From assembly GCF_003813775.1 (NCBI RefSeq), contig NZ_RPDH01000001.1, positions 2,356,001 to 2,420,000 on the forward strand: a stretch of 64,000 nt of DNA, given 5' to 3'. The DNA comes from Chitinophaga lutea. GTDB taxonomy: Bacteria; Bacteroidota; Bacteroidia; Chitinophagales; Chitinophagaceae. Position 1 is the first letter of the stretch; each line of letters begins with the position of its first letter. Position numbers and translations under genes: made by a program. This document shows, piece after piece, positions 19,013 to 28,602 of the stretch. Under the pieces are notes generated by a model. That model saw only the letters and a program-made list of their open reading frames with translations. It searched no databases and was not told the DNA's origin.

Positions 19013-19498
19013 ATGACGGAAAAGGAGTACAACAAATGCGTGGATCTGTATAGCGATAACCTCTTCCGGTTTATTGTGAAAAATCTTGAACATACGGAGG
19101 ATGCCAGGGATGTGGTACAGAATGCGTTTGAAATATTATGGAAACATTGTAATGATGTGCCTTTTGAAAAGGCCAAGAGCTATCTTTTTACGGTAGCTTA
19201 CCATAATATGATCGATCATGTGCGGAAGGTGAAAAGGGTGTCGCTGGTAGAAGAATTCAAAGAAGAGGCACGGGTTTCGGAGCAAAAAATCCATAACGCG
19301 CGCAGTATCATAGAAAAAGCCCTCAACAGGCTCAGCGATGTACAGAAGTCGCTGATACTGCTGAAAGATTACGAAGGTTACAGTTACGAGGAAATCGGGG
19401 AGATTATGCAGCTGAACCCCTCCCAGGTGAAGGTTTATCTGCACAGGGCACGGGCCCACCTCAAGGAATACCTGGTGAAGATGGAAAACGTGATTTAA
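19013..19498 (+). CDS. ECF-type RNA polymerase sigma factor
   Basis: 161 residues. Region 2 spans about 10-75 (LFRFIVKNLEHTEDARDVVQ, SYLFTVAYHNMIDHVRK). Region 4 spans about 105-155 with the helix-turn-helix GYSYEEIGEIMQLNPSQVKV. It redirects RNA polymerase to a dedicated promoter set. The start is ATG at 19013. It is followed 29 bp later by an anti-sigma protein and then an outer-membrane protein, so it probably responds to an envelope cue. Confidence 0.93.
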   Translation: MTEKEYNKCVDLYSDNLFRFIVKNLEHTEDARDVVQNAFEILWKHCNDVPFEKAKSYLFTVAYHNMIDHVRKVKRVSLVEEFKEEARVSEQKIHNARSIIEKALNRLSDVQKSLILLKDYEGYSYEEIGEIMQLNPSQVKVYLHRARAHLKEYLVKMENVI

Positions 19499-19527
19499 AT
19501 GAAAAAGGTATTCAAAATCAGCTAATT

Positions 19528-20562
19528 ATGTCAATCGACATTCACATATCAAACTACGAAGAGTTCCTCTACAGTTATGTAGACGGGGAGTTGGATGCAG
19601 CAGCAACGGCAGCCCTGGAAGCATTCCTGGAAGCGCACCCGCAGATCAGGCAGGAGCTTGATTTGCTGATGGCCGCCCGCCTGACGCCCGATGAGGACAT
19701 TCAGTTCGATGCCAAAGCCTCCCTTTACCGCGGCTCCACCATCGATCTGCAGAACTACGAACCGTTCCTGATCAATTATATCGACGGTGAGCTGACCGGT
19801 AGCGAAGCCGCCCAGGTAGAACGCTTCACCTCCGCCCATCCTGCCATTCAGAAAGAGCTGGATATCTGGAAGGCCACCCGCCTGCAACCGGATATGTCCA
19901 TCCGTTTCGACGGCAAAGCAGCCCTTTACCGCCACTCCACCAACGTACGCCGGATGCGCCCCGCCTACTGGTGGGCCGCCGCTGCCGCCGTGGTGGCCGG
20001 TGCGCTCTTTTTCATTCTCCCCGCAGACCGTACCGTACCTGACCCGGCCATTGCAAAAGTGGAACCGTCACAGGCACCGACCCCGCAATCTGCCGGCCCC
20101 GCTGTGACGGAGCAGACGGCTCCTGAGGCAAACAGTACAGCGGAACAAACCGCCCCTGCTGCCGAAGCCTCCACCACTCCGAAAACCGTTCCGCAGCGAA
20201 ATGCGGCCTCCGCCCCGCTGCTGGCCGACAACCGGCCTGCCAGAAAGGAGACCACCGAGCCGACAAAGGCTGCGGCGATGCACCTGACAAGCATTCCAAC
20301 GGAATCTACCACATCGCAGACGGCTGTGGATGCCGGGTTGACCGCCGAAGTGCAGAAAGTTCCTGAACAGACCTCCACAACGGCCGCCAACCTTCCGCTT
20401 TCAGTGGCCAACCCACCAGAAGCGGCGCTGGCTACCGCTCCACCGCCGACCAACCCGCCAGGTGAGCTCATTATGTCGGTTACCGGCAACGGCATCGAAA
20501 GCAAGGTGCTGGATAAGGTGACCAATGTGGCACGATTGTTTGCAAGAAAAAGAAATAAATAA
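19528..20562 (+). CDS. Anti-sigma-like membrane protein with duplicated cytoplasmic domain
   Basis: 344 residues. Two copies of a 60-residue domain lie in tandem at residues 9-68 and 76-135, offset by exactly 67 residues with no gaps; 33 of 60 positions are identical (YVDGEL / YIDGEL, ELD, FD-KA-LYR). A membrane segment follows at about 148-165 (YWWAAAAAVVAGALFFIL). Then come about 170 residues rich in Ala, Pro and Thr on the far side. No Cys/His zinc motif is present. Position after an ECF sigma gene and topology point to an anti-sigma factor; the domain itself is not a textbook one. Confidence 0.8.
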   Translation: MSIDIHISNYEEFLYSYVDGELDAAATAALEAFLEAHPQIRQELDLLMAARLTPDEDIQFDAKASLYRGSTIDLQNYEPFLINYIDGELTGSEAAQVERFTSAHPAIQKELDIWKATRLQPDMSIRFDGKAALYRHSTNVRRMRPAYWWAAAAAVVAGALFFILPADRTVPDPAIAKVEPSQAPTPQSAGPAVTEQTAPEANSTAEQTAPAAEASTTPKTVPQRNAASAPLLADNRPARKETTEPTKAAAMHLTSIPTESTTSQTAVDAGLTAEVQKVPEQTSTTAANLPLSVANPPEAALATAPPPTNPPGELIMSVTGNGIESKVLDKVTNVARLFARKRNK

Positions 20563-20593
20563 CCGGCCGTAACCGGTGAATCACATAATTGAT

Positions 20594-21526
20594 ATGAAGC
20601 ATAAAATTTTACTCACCTTGCTGGCCGTCACACTTGCTTTGGGCGCTTCCGCCCAACAGGCTGCGATAGATACCATACAGATCAAGGGACTGATTATTCT
20701 GAAAGGGAAAAACGCCCAGGGGAAAAATGTATTCAAGGCCTACCAGGATACAACGTATGCCCGCCAGAAGCTGAAAAAGAACCTGCATACCAAATGGCTG
20801 GTGGTAGACCTGGGCTTCAATAACTACCGCGACAGAAGCAATTACTCGGATGCCATGATCATGTCGCTGTACCCCGCCAACAGCTCATTGAACCAGGGTG
20901 CTCCCATCTTCACCCTGCCCACCGTCGAAAAAAGCTACGACTATTCCGGCCAGGCATTGAACAGGTTTGCGCCCCGCATGGCAAGCGAACCGCTGACGCA
21001 GGCCGAATTCAAGGTGATCACGGGCAAGTCCGTCAACTTCAATGTGTGGGTGATTATGCAACGGCTGAACCTCTATAAGCACAAGCTCAACCTGATATAT
21101 GCCGCCGGCCTGGAAATGAATAATTACCGCTTCGCCCGCAATATCACATACATTCCGGGTTACCATCCTTCGGTTATCCGCGATTCGGTGGAGTTCTCCA
21201 AAAACAAACTGTTCGTGCAATACCTGACCATCCCCGTCATGCTGAATTATACCTCCAATCCCGCCCGCCCCGGCCGCTCCTTTAAAATGAGCATGGGCCT
21301 GTCAGGAGGTTACCTGCTGAAAGCCCGTACCAAACAGGTAAGCGAGGAAAGAGGCAAAATCAGGCGTGCAGACGACTTCAACCTGAATAAATGGCGCCTC
21401 GCGCTGACAGGGGAAGTGGGCTACGGGCCGGTTAAATTGTACAGCAATTTCGCCCTCACCCCCCTGCATGAATATGGGCTCGAGCAATATCCTTTTTCAG
21501 TCGGTTTTCGGTTTAATGGATTCTAA
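20594..21526 (+). CDS. Outer-membrane beta-barrel protein
   Basis: 310 residues from the ATG at 20594, which begins a clean signal peptide (MKHKILLTLLAVTLALGASA). A GTG 18 bp upstream gives a poorer N terminus. The mature part has alternating amphipathic strands (YAAGLEMNNYRFARNITY, VGYGPVKLYSNFALTPL) and ends with aromatic Phe, as in Bacteroidota outer-membrane barrels of the PorT-like or OmpA-beta type. It lies 31 bp after the anti-sigma gene, so it is likely part of the same unit or a target of the sigma factor. Confidence 0.78.
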   Translation: MKHKILLTLLAVTLALGASAQQAAIDTIQIKGLIILKGKNAQGKNVFKAYQDTTYARQKLKKNLHTKWLVVDLGFNNYRDRSNYSDAMIMSLYPANSSLNQGAPIFTLPTVEKSYDYSGQALNRFAPRMASEPLTQAEFKVITGKSVNFNVWVIMQRLNLYKHKLNLIYAAGLEMNNYRFARNITYIPGYHPSVIRDSVEFSKNKLFVQYLTIPVMLNYTSNPARPGRSFKMSMGLSGGYLLKARTKQVSEERGKIRRADDFNLNKWRLALTGEVGYGPVKLYSNFALTPLHEYGLEQYPFSVGFRFNGF

Positions 21527-21530
21527 CCTG

Positions 21531-21538
21531 TAACTTTG
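21531..21538 (+). promoter_or_regulatory. -7 box before the small exported protein gene
   Basis: TAACTTTG, 5 bp after the barrel gene stop and 90 bp before the next start; -33 element weak. Confidence 0.5.
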
Positions 21539-21628
21539 CAGTCCGTTCGCAGGGAAAATAAAACCCGGTAACCCCGGTAACAAAATCATGCTGCTATTTA
21601 TCCTATATAAAACTGTACACACAAACAA

Positions 21629-21973
21629 ATGAGTATGCGATCTATTTTGACCTTTCTTGTAGTGGTGTGTGGAATTGTGCTGATGCATGCAAGTGGAATA
21701 AAATTACCTGATAACCCAACTCCTTTCAACGCAAAGAGCGGGGCCGCAGAATTGGCGATCCCTGGCAGCAGCCCGAAATTACCGGCGCCGGAGGCCACCG
21801 AGGCGCTCGTTTATATGCCCGATAGCCTTTTCCAGTCGTACCGCGGAGATCATAACCTCTACGTGACCAACCACTATCATGTGTTGTACGTTAAAACCGA
21901 CTCTTCATTCCTGACCCCGCAGGGGCCCGTGGTGAGAAGCCGCATAGTGGCCACCAACCTGCTGTATCGCTGA
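21629..21973 (+). CDS. Small exported hypothetical protein
   Basis: 114 residues with an N-terminal hydrophobic stretch (ILTFLVVVCGIVLMHASG), either a signal peptide or a single membrane anchor. The rest is short, polar and without recognised motifs (YVTNHYHVLYVKTDSSF). Two ATGs are possible, at 21629 and 21635. It sits between the sigma/anti-sigma/barrel genes and the M16 peptidase, with its own promoter-like box. Confidence 0.6.
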   Translation: MSMRSILTFLVVVCGIVLMHASGIKLPDNPTPFNAKSGAAELAIPGSSPKLPAPEATEALVYMPDSLFQSYRGDHNLYVTNHYHVLYVKTDSSFLTPQGPVVRSRIVATNLLYR

Positions 21974-22041
21974 TTTTAGCCGTTAATCCTCTCCAGTTGT
22001 AAAATATCATGGTTTCCCCCGGAATATCGCCCGGACATATT

Positions 22042-22049
22042 TATATTTG
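22042..22049 (+). promoter_or_regulatory. -7 box for the M16 peptidase gene
   Basis: TATATTTG, 27 bp before the start; no clear -33 TTG. Confidence 0.5.
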
Positions 22050-22075
22050 GAAACAATAATTTTTAAACCAACTGT

Positions 22076-25012
22076 ATGAGAGTTATTAACCTGTTTCTAT
22101 GCCTTTTGCTTGCAGGTTCGCTGCAGGTGTATGCCCAAAATAAACATGCATGGAAAGAAGCCACGTCGGGCGGTTACAAATACCGCTACGTATCCGGTGA
22201 CCCCATGCAGGCCCGCTTTTACACCCTGAAAAACGGCCTGACGGTTATTCTGAGCGTCAATAAAAAGGATCCCCGCATTCAGACCCTGATCGGCGTGCGT
22301 GCCGGCAGCAACAGCGACCCGAAAGACCATACGGGGCTGGCCCACTACCTGGAGCACCTGCTGTTCAAAGGCACGCAAAAATACGGGTCGCTCGACTGGG
22401 CGAAGGAAAAACCTTACCTCGACCAGGTGGAGCAATTATATGATACCTACAATAAAACCACCGGAACCGAAAAACGCAAGGCGATCTACAAACAGATCGA
22501 CAGTGTGTCTGGCGTTGCGGCGAAATACGCCATCGCCAACGAGTATGATAAAATGATGACGGGCATGGGTGCGCAGGGCACCAATGCGCATACCTGGGTG
22601 GAAGAAACGGTGTATGAAGAAGATATCCCCTCCACGGCTGTTGACAAGTTCCTGGCCGTTCAGGCGGAGCGCTTCCGCGACCCAGTGTTCCGTATCTTTC
22701 ATACCGAACTGGAAGCAGTGTATGAAGAAAAGAACCGTGGCCTCGATAATGACGGCCGCAAGATGTACGAAACCATGCTGGCCACGCTGTTCCCCACCCA
22801 CAATTACGGGCAGCAGTCTACCATCGGAACCGTCGAGCACCTGAAAAATCCTTCGCTGAAAGCCATCCGGAAGTTTTACAACGAATTCTACGTACCCAAT
22901 AACATGGCCATCGTGTTTGCAGGGGATTTCGACCCGGACTATGTGATCAAACGCATCGACGACCAGTTTGGTTATATGAAAACCAAACCCGTCAACGAAT
23001 ACAAAGGCCCCGTTGAAAAACCGATCGCCGGCCCCATCGTGAAAGAAGTGTTCGGCCCCGATGCGGAAAACGTGAACATCGCCTACCGTATGCCCGGCGC
23101 GCTGGACACCAAAAACGCCGTCATTCTTACCGTATTGTCGCAGGTACTGTCCAACGGCAAGGCCGGCCTGCTCGACCTCAACCTCAACAAACAGCAGAAG
23201 CTCCTGGGCGCCGGTGTAAGCACCCTCCCCTGGAAAGATTATACCGTATTCGCCCTGAGCGGCAGGGCCAAACAGGGCCAGTCGCTCGACGAAGTGAAAG
23301 ACCTGCTGCTCGCGCAACTGGACATTCTCCGCAAAGGGGATTTCGATGCCGGCCTTATCACCGCCATCGTCAACAACTTCAAGCTGTACGAAGTGCAGGG
23401 CCTGGAAAGCAACGGCAACCGCGCCAACAGCCTGATGGACGCTTTCATCAAACACAAGGGCGGCAACTGGCAGTACGATGTGGCGTACATCGACGATATG
23501 AGCAAAGTGACCAAAAAGGATATCGTGGATTTCGCCAACAAATACCTGGCGAACAACTATGTATTGCTGTACAAAAGAAAAGGGGAAGACAAGAGCATCG
23601 TTAAAGTCGACAAACCGCCGATCACACCGGTGGAAGTGAACCGCGATGCACAGTCGCGTTTCCTGAAAACCGTGGCCGACATGCCCGAAACAGCCGTAAA
23701 GCCGCAATGGCTCGATTATAACAAAGACATCACCAAAGGAAAAGTAGGCAACACCGACCTGCTCTACGTGCAGAATAAAGACAACGGCCTGTTCCGTCTG
23801 TATTACCGCTTCGACGTGGGTAGCTGGGGCAATAAAAAGCTGCCGCTCGCCGCACAGTACCTGCAATACCTCGGTACGGACAAATACTCTTCTGAAGAGA
23901 TCAGCAAGCAATTTTATAACATCGCCTGCAATTTCAACGTGGCGCCTGGCGCCGAAGAAACCACCATCTCCATTTCAGGCCTCCAGGAGAATTTCGACAA
24001 GGCGGTGGAACTGTTCGATCACCTGATCAACAACTGCAAGGCAGACGAGCAGGTGCTGGCAGGCATGAAAAACAGGCTGCAGAAAGCCCGTGCGGACAAT
24101 AAACTGAACAAAGGGCAGATTATGAGCGGCCTGCGTTCTTACGCAACATACGGGGCTAAAAATCCGTTTAATAATCAACTGAGCAACGATGAGCTGAACG
24201 CGCTGACCGCCGGTGAACTGGTGGATTTACTGCATGCGCTGCCAACGTATAAACATACCGTGATTTATTACGGTCCTGAAACGCTGGACAAGGCAACCGC
24301 CGGCATTCAGCGCCTGCACCGCCTCCCCGCCGAATTCAAAGCAACGGAGGGCAACAAACAGTTCGAAAAAGTGCAGCAGGCGGCCAGTAAAGTACTGTTT
24401 GCCGATTATGACATGGTGCAGGCTGAAGTGAACTGGGTGCGCAACGGTAACCTGTATGATCCTTCCAGCACCGCGGTGGTGAATCTCTTTAATAACTACT
24501 TCGGCGGCGGCATGGGATCCATCGTATTCCAGACCATCCGCGAATCCAAGGCCCTGGCGTATTCCACCTATGCGTTTTACGCCGCGCCCAACAAAAAAAC
24601 AGACCGGTATGCCGTGCTTGCCTATGTGGGCAGCCAGGCGGACAAAATGAATGAAGCCATTGCCGGTATGAACGAACTGCTCACGGTGATCCCCGAGTCG
24701 GAAAAAGCTTTCGAAACGGCCCGCAGCAGCATGAAAAAAGATATCGAAACCGAGCGCATCACGCAGGACGGGATTATTTTCTCCTACCTGAATGCGCAGA
24801 AACTCGGGTTGGATACAGACATCCGGAAAAACGTGTACGAAAGCATCGACGGACTGAAATTCTCCGACGTGAAAAAGCTGCATGAGCAGAACATCGCAGG
24901 CAAGCCGTATTCCTATTGTATCCTGGCTTCCGAGAAACGCGTGAAGCTCGACGATCTGAAGCAATATGGCGAGGTGCAGAAGGTGTCGCTCGATGAAATA
25001 TTCGGCTACTAA
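22076..25012 (+). CDS. M16 family zinc metallopeptidase (pitrilysin-like), exported
   Basis: 978 residues. The signal peptide ends about residue 20 (LQVYAQ). The inverted zinc motif HYLEH is at 90-94 (GLAHYLEHLLFKGT), and a downstream Glu region (TELEAVYEEKNRG) supplies the third ligand. A second, non-catalytic M16 half occupies about 520-978. Both halves in one chain match the pitrilysin/insulysin architecture. Probably a periplasmic or surface oligopeptide-degrading enzyme. It ends with a strong terminator. Confidence 0.93.
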   Translation: MRVINLFLCLLLAGSLQVYAQNKHAWKEATSGGYKYRYVSGDPMQARFYTLKNGLTVILSVNKKDPRIQTLIGVRAGSNSDPKDHTGLAHYLEHLLFKGTQKYGSLDWAKEKPYLDQVEQLYDTYNKTTGTEKRKAIYKQIDSVSGVAAKYAIANEYDKMMTGMGAQGTNAHTWVEETVYEEDIPSTAVDKFLAVQAERFRDPVFRIFHTELEAVYEEKNRGLDNDGRKMYETMLATLFPTHNYGQQSTIGTVEHLKNPSLKAIRKFYNEFYVPNNMAIVFAGDFDPDYVIKRIDDQFGYMKTKPVNEYKGPVEKPIAGPIVKEVFGPDAENVNIAYRMPGALDTKNAVILTVLSQVLSNGKAGLLDLNLNKQQKLLGAGVSTLPWKDYTVFALSGRAKQGQSLDEVKDLLLAQLDILRKGDFDAGLITAIVNNFKLYEVQGLESNGNRANSLMDAFIKHKGGNWQYDVAYIDDMSKVTKKDIVDFANKYLANNYVLLYKRKGEDKSIVKVDKPPITPVEVNRDAQSRFLKTVADMPETAVKPQWLDYNKDITKGKVGNTDLLYVQNKDNGLFRLYYRFDVGSWGNKKLPLAAQYLQYLGTDKYSSEEISKQFYNIACNFNVAPGAEETTISISGLQENFDKAVELFDHLINNCKADEQVLAGMKNRLQKARADNKLNKGQIMSGLRSYATYGAKNPFNNQLSNDELNALTAGELVDLLHALPTYKHTVIYYGPETLDKATAGIQRLHRLPAEFKATEGNKQFEKVQQAASKVLFADYDMVQAEVNWVRNGNLYDPSSTAVVNLFNNYFGGGMGSIVFQTIRESKALAYSTYAFYAAPNKKTDRYAVLAYVGSQADKMNEAIAGMNELLTVIPESEKAFETARSSMKKDIETERITQDGIIFSYLNAQKLGLDTDIRKNVYESIDGLKFSDVKKLHEQNIAGKPYSYCILASEKRVKLDDLKQYGEVQKVSLDEIFGY

Positions 25013-25036
25013 ACAACACAACAGCATAATAATGAA

Positions 25037-25072
25037 GGGAGTGCAATTGAATTGCGCTCCCTTCTTTTTTTT
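25037..25072 (+). terminator. Terminator after the M16 peptidase gene
   Basis: GGGAGTGCAAT (25037-25047) pairs with ATTGCGCTCCC (25051-25061), then TTCTTTTTTTT. Confidence 0.9.
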
Positions 25073-25129
25073 AACACAATATTCACGTTTCCTTCTCCGT
25101 TTATCTAGTCGAAAATCACCTATGTTACA

Positions 25130-25684
25130 ATGTGGCGCTATTGCTGTTTGATCGTCTTATTACCGCTTTTTGCATTTGAGCACAACTACAACGATCTGTA
25201 CACCGTCAGGCTGAACCCGGCCAGGATTGATGCGGACAAAGTGTTTCTGCTGATAGATAAAAGCGATTACCGGATGTATCTTTATGAAGATGTGACGCTT
25301 ATAAAGATATACAAAGTCGTATTCGGTAACCGCGACGTTTCAGACAAATTTATACAGGGCGACCGCCGCACCCCCAACGGTACCTTCCGCATTTTATCCA
25401 AACGCTACGATAACCGCTGGAGCCGTTTTCTGCACCTCGACTACCCCAACGAAGAATCTTACCAGCGGTTTCACGAGCGCCAGGCAAGCGGCCTTATCCG
25501 CAAAGGCGCCGACATCGGCGGCGGCATCGGCATCCACGGCGTGGAATATGCTTCCGGCATCCGCGATAACTATGTAGACCAGCGCATCAACTGGACGCTC
25601 GGCTGCATCAGCCTGAAAAACGGGGATGTGAACGAGCTGTACGAAGTGGTGAAAGTGGGAACCCCTGTTGTGATCCGTCCCTGA
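25130..25684 (+). CDS. L,D-transpeptidase (YkuD family), small
   Basis: 184 residues: an N-terminal hydrophobic segment and a YkuD catalytic domain. The conserved GIHGVEYASG (His) and TLGCISLKNGDV (nucleophile Cys159) motifs are present. Such enzymes form 3-3 peptidoglycan cross-links or attach proteins to peptidoglycan in the periplasm. It stands between two terminator-delimited units and appears monocistronic. A second, larger L,D-transpeptidase is at 52730-54409. Confidence 0.88.
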   Translation: MWRYCCLIVLLPLFAFEHNYNDLYTVRLNPARIDADKVFLLIDKSDYRMYLYEDVTLIKIYKVVFGNRDVSDKFIQGDRRTPNGTFRILSKRYDNRWSRFLHLDYPNEESYQRFHERQASGLIRKGADIGGGIGIHGVEYASGIRDNYVDQRINWTLGCISLKNGDVNELYEVVKVGTPVVIRP

Positions 25685-25766
25685 GCTTTTCCTGAAAAAT
25701 ATTGTAAATTAAAAAACCGCCGGCGCGCGTAACTCGTAAATCAATTCACACTCAAACTTATTGATT

Positions 25767-26297
25767 ATGAAAACGCAATTTTATTTCACGCGGCGCGTGC
25801 AGGGATTCTTTTTGCTGATTGCGTTGGTGACAACTGTGGCCGGCTGCAGTAAAGACGATGATCCGCCGGCCATGCGCAGCAAAACGTACACCTACGCTTT
25901 TAACACCGGCCAGGTAGGCGCGGGCACTGCGTATAACGGAACGCACGCAAAAACACTCACCGCTACCGTGCGGCTCGACGAACAGGCGAACAATACCACC
26001 AAGGTAACCGTCACCCTCACCAACACAATCAACGGGCAGAAGTATCCCACGCATGTGCACGATGGCAGAACACCCACCGCCGGCGATCCGCTGCCGTATG
26101 TGCAAACGCCCAATGCCGCCATATTTGCGGCTGAAATCACGGGAAACGGCGGCACGGCTACCGCCTCCAATGTATCCACGATGACGTACGAAAACCTGAC
26201 GACGATGTATAGCGGATTTTTTGTGGTGCACGACATCACTATCATGAGCACCACCGACCTGAAGACTTACCTCGTAGTGGGCGCGTTTGGAAAATGA
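25767..26297 (+). CDS. Lipoprotein with CHRD-like features
   Basis: 176 residues from the ATG at 25767 (a TTG 6 bp upstream is less likely). The lipoprotein signal ends VAGC at about residue 29, followed by an Asp-rich stretch (SKDDD), as is common for exported Bacteroidota lipoproteins. The mature domain is beta-rich and carries KYPTHVHDG, reminiscent of the His motif of CHRD domains; that assignment is tentative. No partner genes are adjacent. Confidence 0.7.
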   Translation: MKTQFYFTRRVQGFFLLIALVTTVAGCSKDDDPPAMRSKTYTYAFNTGQVGAGTAYNGTHAKTLTATVRLDEQANNTTKVTVTLTNTINGQKYPTHVHDGRTPTAGDPLPYVQTPNAAIFAAEITGNGGTATASNVSTMTYENLTTMYSGFFVVHDITIMSTTDLKTYLVVGAFGK

Positions 26298-26469
26298 CCA
26301 TCTCTCTCCGCCTCTCCCGGCGCGTATGGCAGGCCCTGCCGTAGCTGACCTTCGGGCCGGCTAACGATCACAATAATTAAGTCAGCCTGTGTGTATTGAT
26401 TCCCGATAATCGGGAGCGGGGGCTTATTGTCTGTTTGTCAAAACGCGTGGTTCCCCAAGTGAGAAAATG

Positions 26470-26498
26470 AAAAAGGCGCCGTTACTGGCGCCTTTTTC
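26470..26498. terminator. Bidirectional terminator between the lipoprotein gene and acs
   Basis: AAAAAGGCGCC (26470-26480) pairs with GGCGCCTTTTT (26487-26497) around GTTACT, with A-run and T-run on either side. It serves acs on minus and probably the lipoprotein gene on plus. Confidence 0.85.
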
Positions 26499-26515
26499 TA
26501 TAACAAGAGGTGATG

Positions 26516-28429
26516 TTAAATCTTACCATGTTTGATTTCCTCCACCACAGCAGGGTCTAGGAGGGTGGTGGTGTCGCCGAGATTGTCCAGCTCGCCTTCC
26601 GCGATTTTACGAAGGATGCGACGCATGATCTTGCCGGAGCGTGTTTTCGGCAGGCCGCTCACAAACTGGATTTTATCCGGTTTGGCGATGGGGCCGATGA
26701 TGCGGGCCACGGTTTGCATGATGTCTTTTTTGGTCAGCTCCGGATCCTTGACATGTTTTTCGGAGATAACGAAAGCATAGATACCCTGTCCTTTGATTTC
26801 ATGCGGATAGCCTACCACAGCGCTTTCTACCACGCCGGCGTGCATGTTGATGGCGTTTTCCACTTCGGCGGTGCCGATGCGGTGACCGCTCACGTTCAGC
26901 ACATCGTCCACTCTGCCGGTGATGCGGTAAAAACCGTCTTCATCGCGCAAACAGCCGTCGCCCGTGAAGTACAGGTTTTCGAAAGTGGCGAAATAGGTGG
27001 TGCGGCAGCGCTCATGATCTCCGTAGGTGGTCCGTATCATGCCGGGCCAGGGGAACTTGATGCAAAGGTTGCCGTTCACGCCGTTTCCTTCGATTTCCTT
27101 CCCGTTTTCATCTACAAGCACGGGCTGGATGCCGGGCATGGGCAAAGTGGCATAACCCGGTTTCTCCGGTGTGACGCCGGCGATGGGGGCTATCATGATA
27201 CCGCCCGTTTCCGTTTGCCACCAGGTGTCGGTAATCGGGCAGCGCCCTTTGCCGATCTGATCTTTATACCAATGCCAGGCTTCTTCGTTGATAGGTTCCC
27301 CCACGGTGCCGAGGGTGGTGAGTGAGCTCAGGTCCTTGTGGTTCACCGGCCCCAGGCCAAAGCCCATCAGGCTGCGGATGGCGGTGGGAGCGGTGTACAG
27401 CACGTTTACACGGAACTTGTCCACGATGTCCCAGAACCTGCCGGCGTCGGGATAAGTGGGTACGCCTTCGAACATCAGCGTGGTGGCGCCTGCGCTCAGC
27501 GGGCCGTACACGATGTAACTGTGACCTGTGATCCAGCCGATGTCTGCCGTGCAGAAATACACCTGGCCGGGTTTGTATTGGAATGCGTTAATGAATGTAT
27601 AGTTGGCATACACCATGTACCCGCCGCAGGTATGCACCACGCCTTTGGGTTTGCCGGTGGAGCCGGAAGTATAAAGGATGAAGAGCATATCTTCCGCGTC
27701 CATTTCTTCTGCCGGTACGGGCGGGTTGCCCATGGTTTCCACCTGTTTGATCTCATCTTCCCACCATACGTCACGGCCTTTGAGCATGCTCACGGGCGTG
27801 CGGGTGCGGGTACATACGATCACTTTTTTAACGGAGGGGCATGCCATCAGGGCATCGTCTATCACAGATTTCAACGGAATGTCCTTCGCGCCGCGGAACG
27901 CACCGTCGCAGGTGATCACCAGCGTTGCCTGCGCATCCTGGATGCGGTCGGCAATGGACTGTGCACTGAAACCGCCGAACACCACCGAATGGATGGCGCC
28001 GATGCGGGCACAGGCCAGTACGGCAATGGCCAGTTCCGGTATCATGCCCATGTAGATACAAACACGGTCGCCTTTTTTCACGCCGTTATTCTTCAGTACG
28101 TTGGCAAACTGGCACACCTTGTTGTGCAGTTCGCGGTAGGTCAGAATACGGTGCCTTTCTTCCGGGTCGTTCGGCTCCCAGATGATGGCAGGCTGGTTGC
28201 CCAGCGTACCCAGGTGGCGGTCAAGACAGTTTTCGGTAATGTTGAGTTTCGCCCCGGTAAACCATTTCACATCCGGTTGCTTGAAATCCCATTCCAGTAC
28301 TTTGTCCCATTTCCTGCGCCAGTAAAAATGATCGGCTACGTTTGCCCAGAATCCCTCCGGGTCAGTTACACTGTGCTGCCAGGCCTGCTGATAGTCTTCA
28401 AAATTCTTGAGTTGATATGGGTACGACAT
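26516..28429 (-). CDS. acs: Acetyl-CoA synthetase (AMP-forming)
   Basis: 637 residues from the ATG at 28429; a TTG 9 bp earlier is less likely. It activates acetate to acetyl-CoA through acetyl-adenylate in the cytoplasm. Seen: the ATP-binding YTSGSTGKPKGVVHT, TWWQTETGG, YFTGDG, and the C-terminal catalytic-lysine motif KTRSGKIMRR, which is also the usual regulatory acetylation site. Full length. Upstream there is no clear promoter box. Confidence 0.97.
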   Translation of the reverse strand: MSYPYQLKNFEDYQQAWQHSVTDPEGFWANVADHFYWRRKWDKVLEWDFKQPDVKWFTGAKLNITENCLDRHLGTLGNQPAIIWEPNDPEERHRILTYRELHNKVCQFANVLKNNGVKKGDRVCIYMGMIPELAIAVLACARIGAIHSVVFGGFSAQSIADRIQDAQATLVITCDGAFRGAKDIPLKSVIDDALMACPSVKKVIVCTRTRTPVSMLKGRDVWWEDEIKQVETMGNPPVPAEEMDAEDMLFILYTSGSTGKPKGVVHTCGGYMVYANYTFINAFQYKPGQVYFCTADIGWITGHSYIVYGPLSAGATTLMFEGVPTYPDAGRFWDIVDKFRVNVLYTAPTAIRSLMGFGLGPVNHKDLSSLTTLGTVGEPINEEAWHWYKDQIGKGRCPITDTWWQTETGGIMIAPIAGVTPEKPGYATLPMPGIQPVLVDENGKEIEGNGVNGNLCIKFPWPGMIRTTYGDHERCRTTYFATFENLYFTGDGCLRDEDGFYRITGRVDDVLNVSGHRIGTAEVENAINMHAGVVESAVVGYPHEIKGQGIYAFVISEKHVKDPELTKKDIMQTVARIIGPIAKPDKIQFVSGLPKTRSGKIMRRILRKIAEGELDNLGDTTTLLDPAVVEEIKHGKI

Positions 28430-28549
28430 GATTCCCAAAACGATTTATTAGTTTATAACAGTTTTTGTAAACGGGGCTTAAATTTAGTGAATAAAGATTG
28501 AAGATTATCGAATTTACTATCAAGAATGTTGAATTTAATATAATAAAAC

Positions 28550-28582
28550 GGCGGATGGCGACCCATTTGAGCCGCCTCCGCC
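28550..28582 (-). terminator. Terminator after the TPR gene
   Basis: GGCGGA-T-GGCG (28550-28560) pairs with CGCCTCCGCC (28573-28582), one bulged T. On minus it is followed by GTTTTATTATATT. Confidence 0.6.
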
Positions 28583-28602
28583 TGTATCAACACCAGTGAA
28601 TT

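Noticed and set aside
22436..23911. 491-residue minus-strand frame inside the M16 peptidase gene
   Set aside because: Antisense shadow; the plus strand encodes an intact peptidase with zinc motif.
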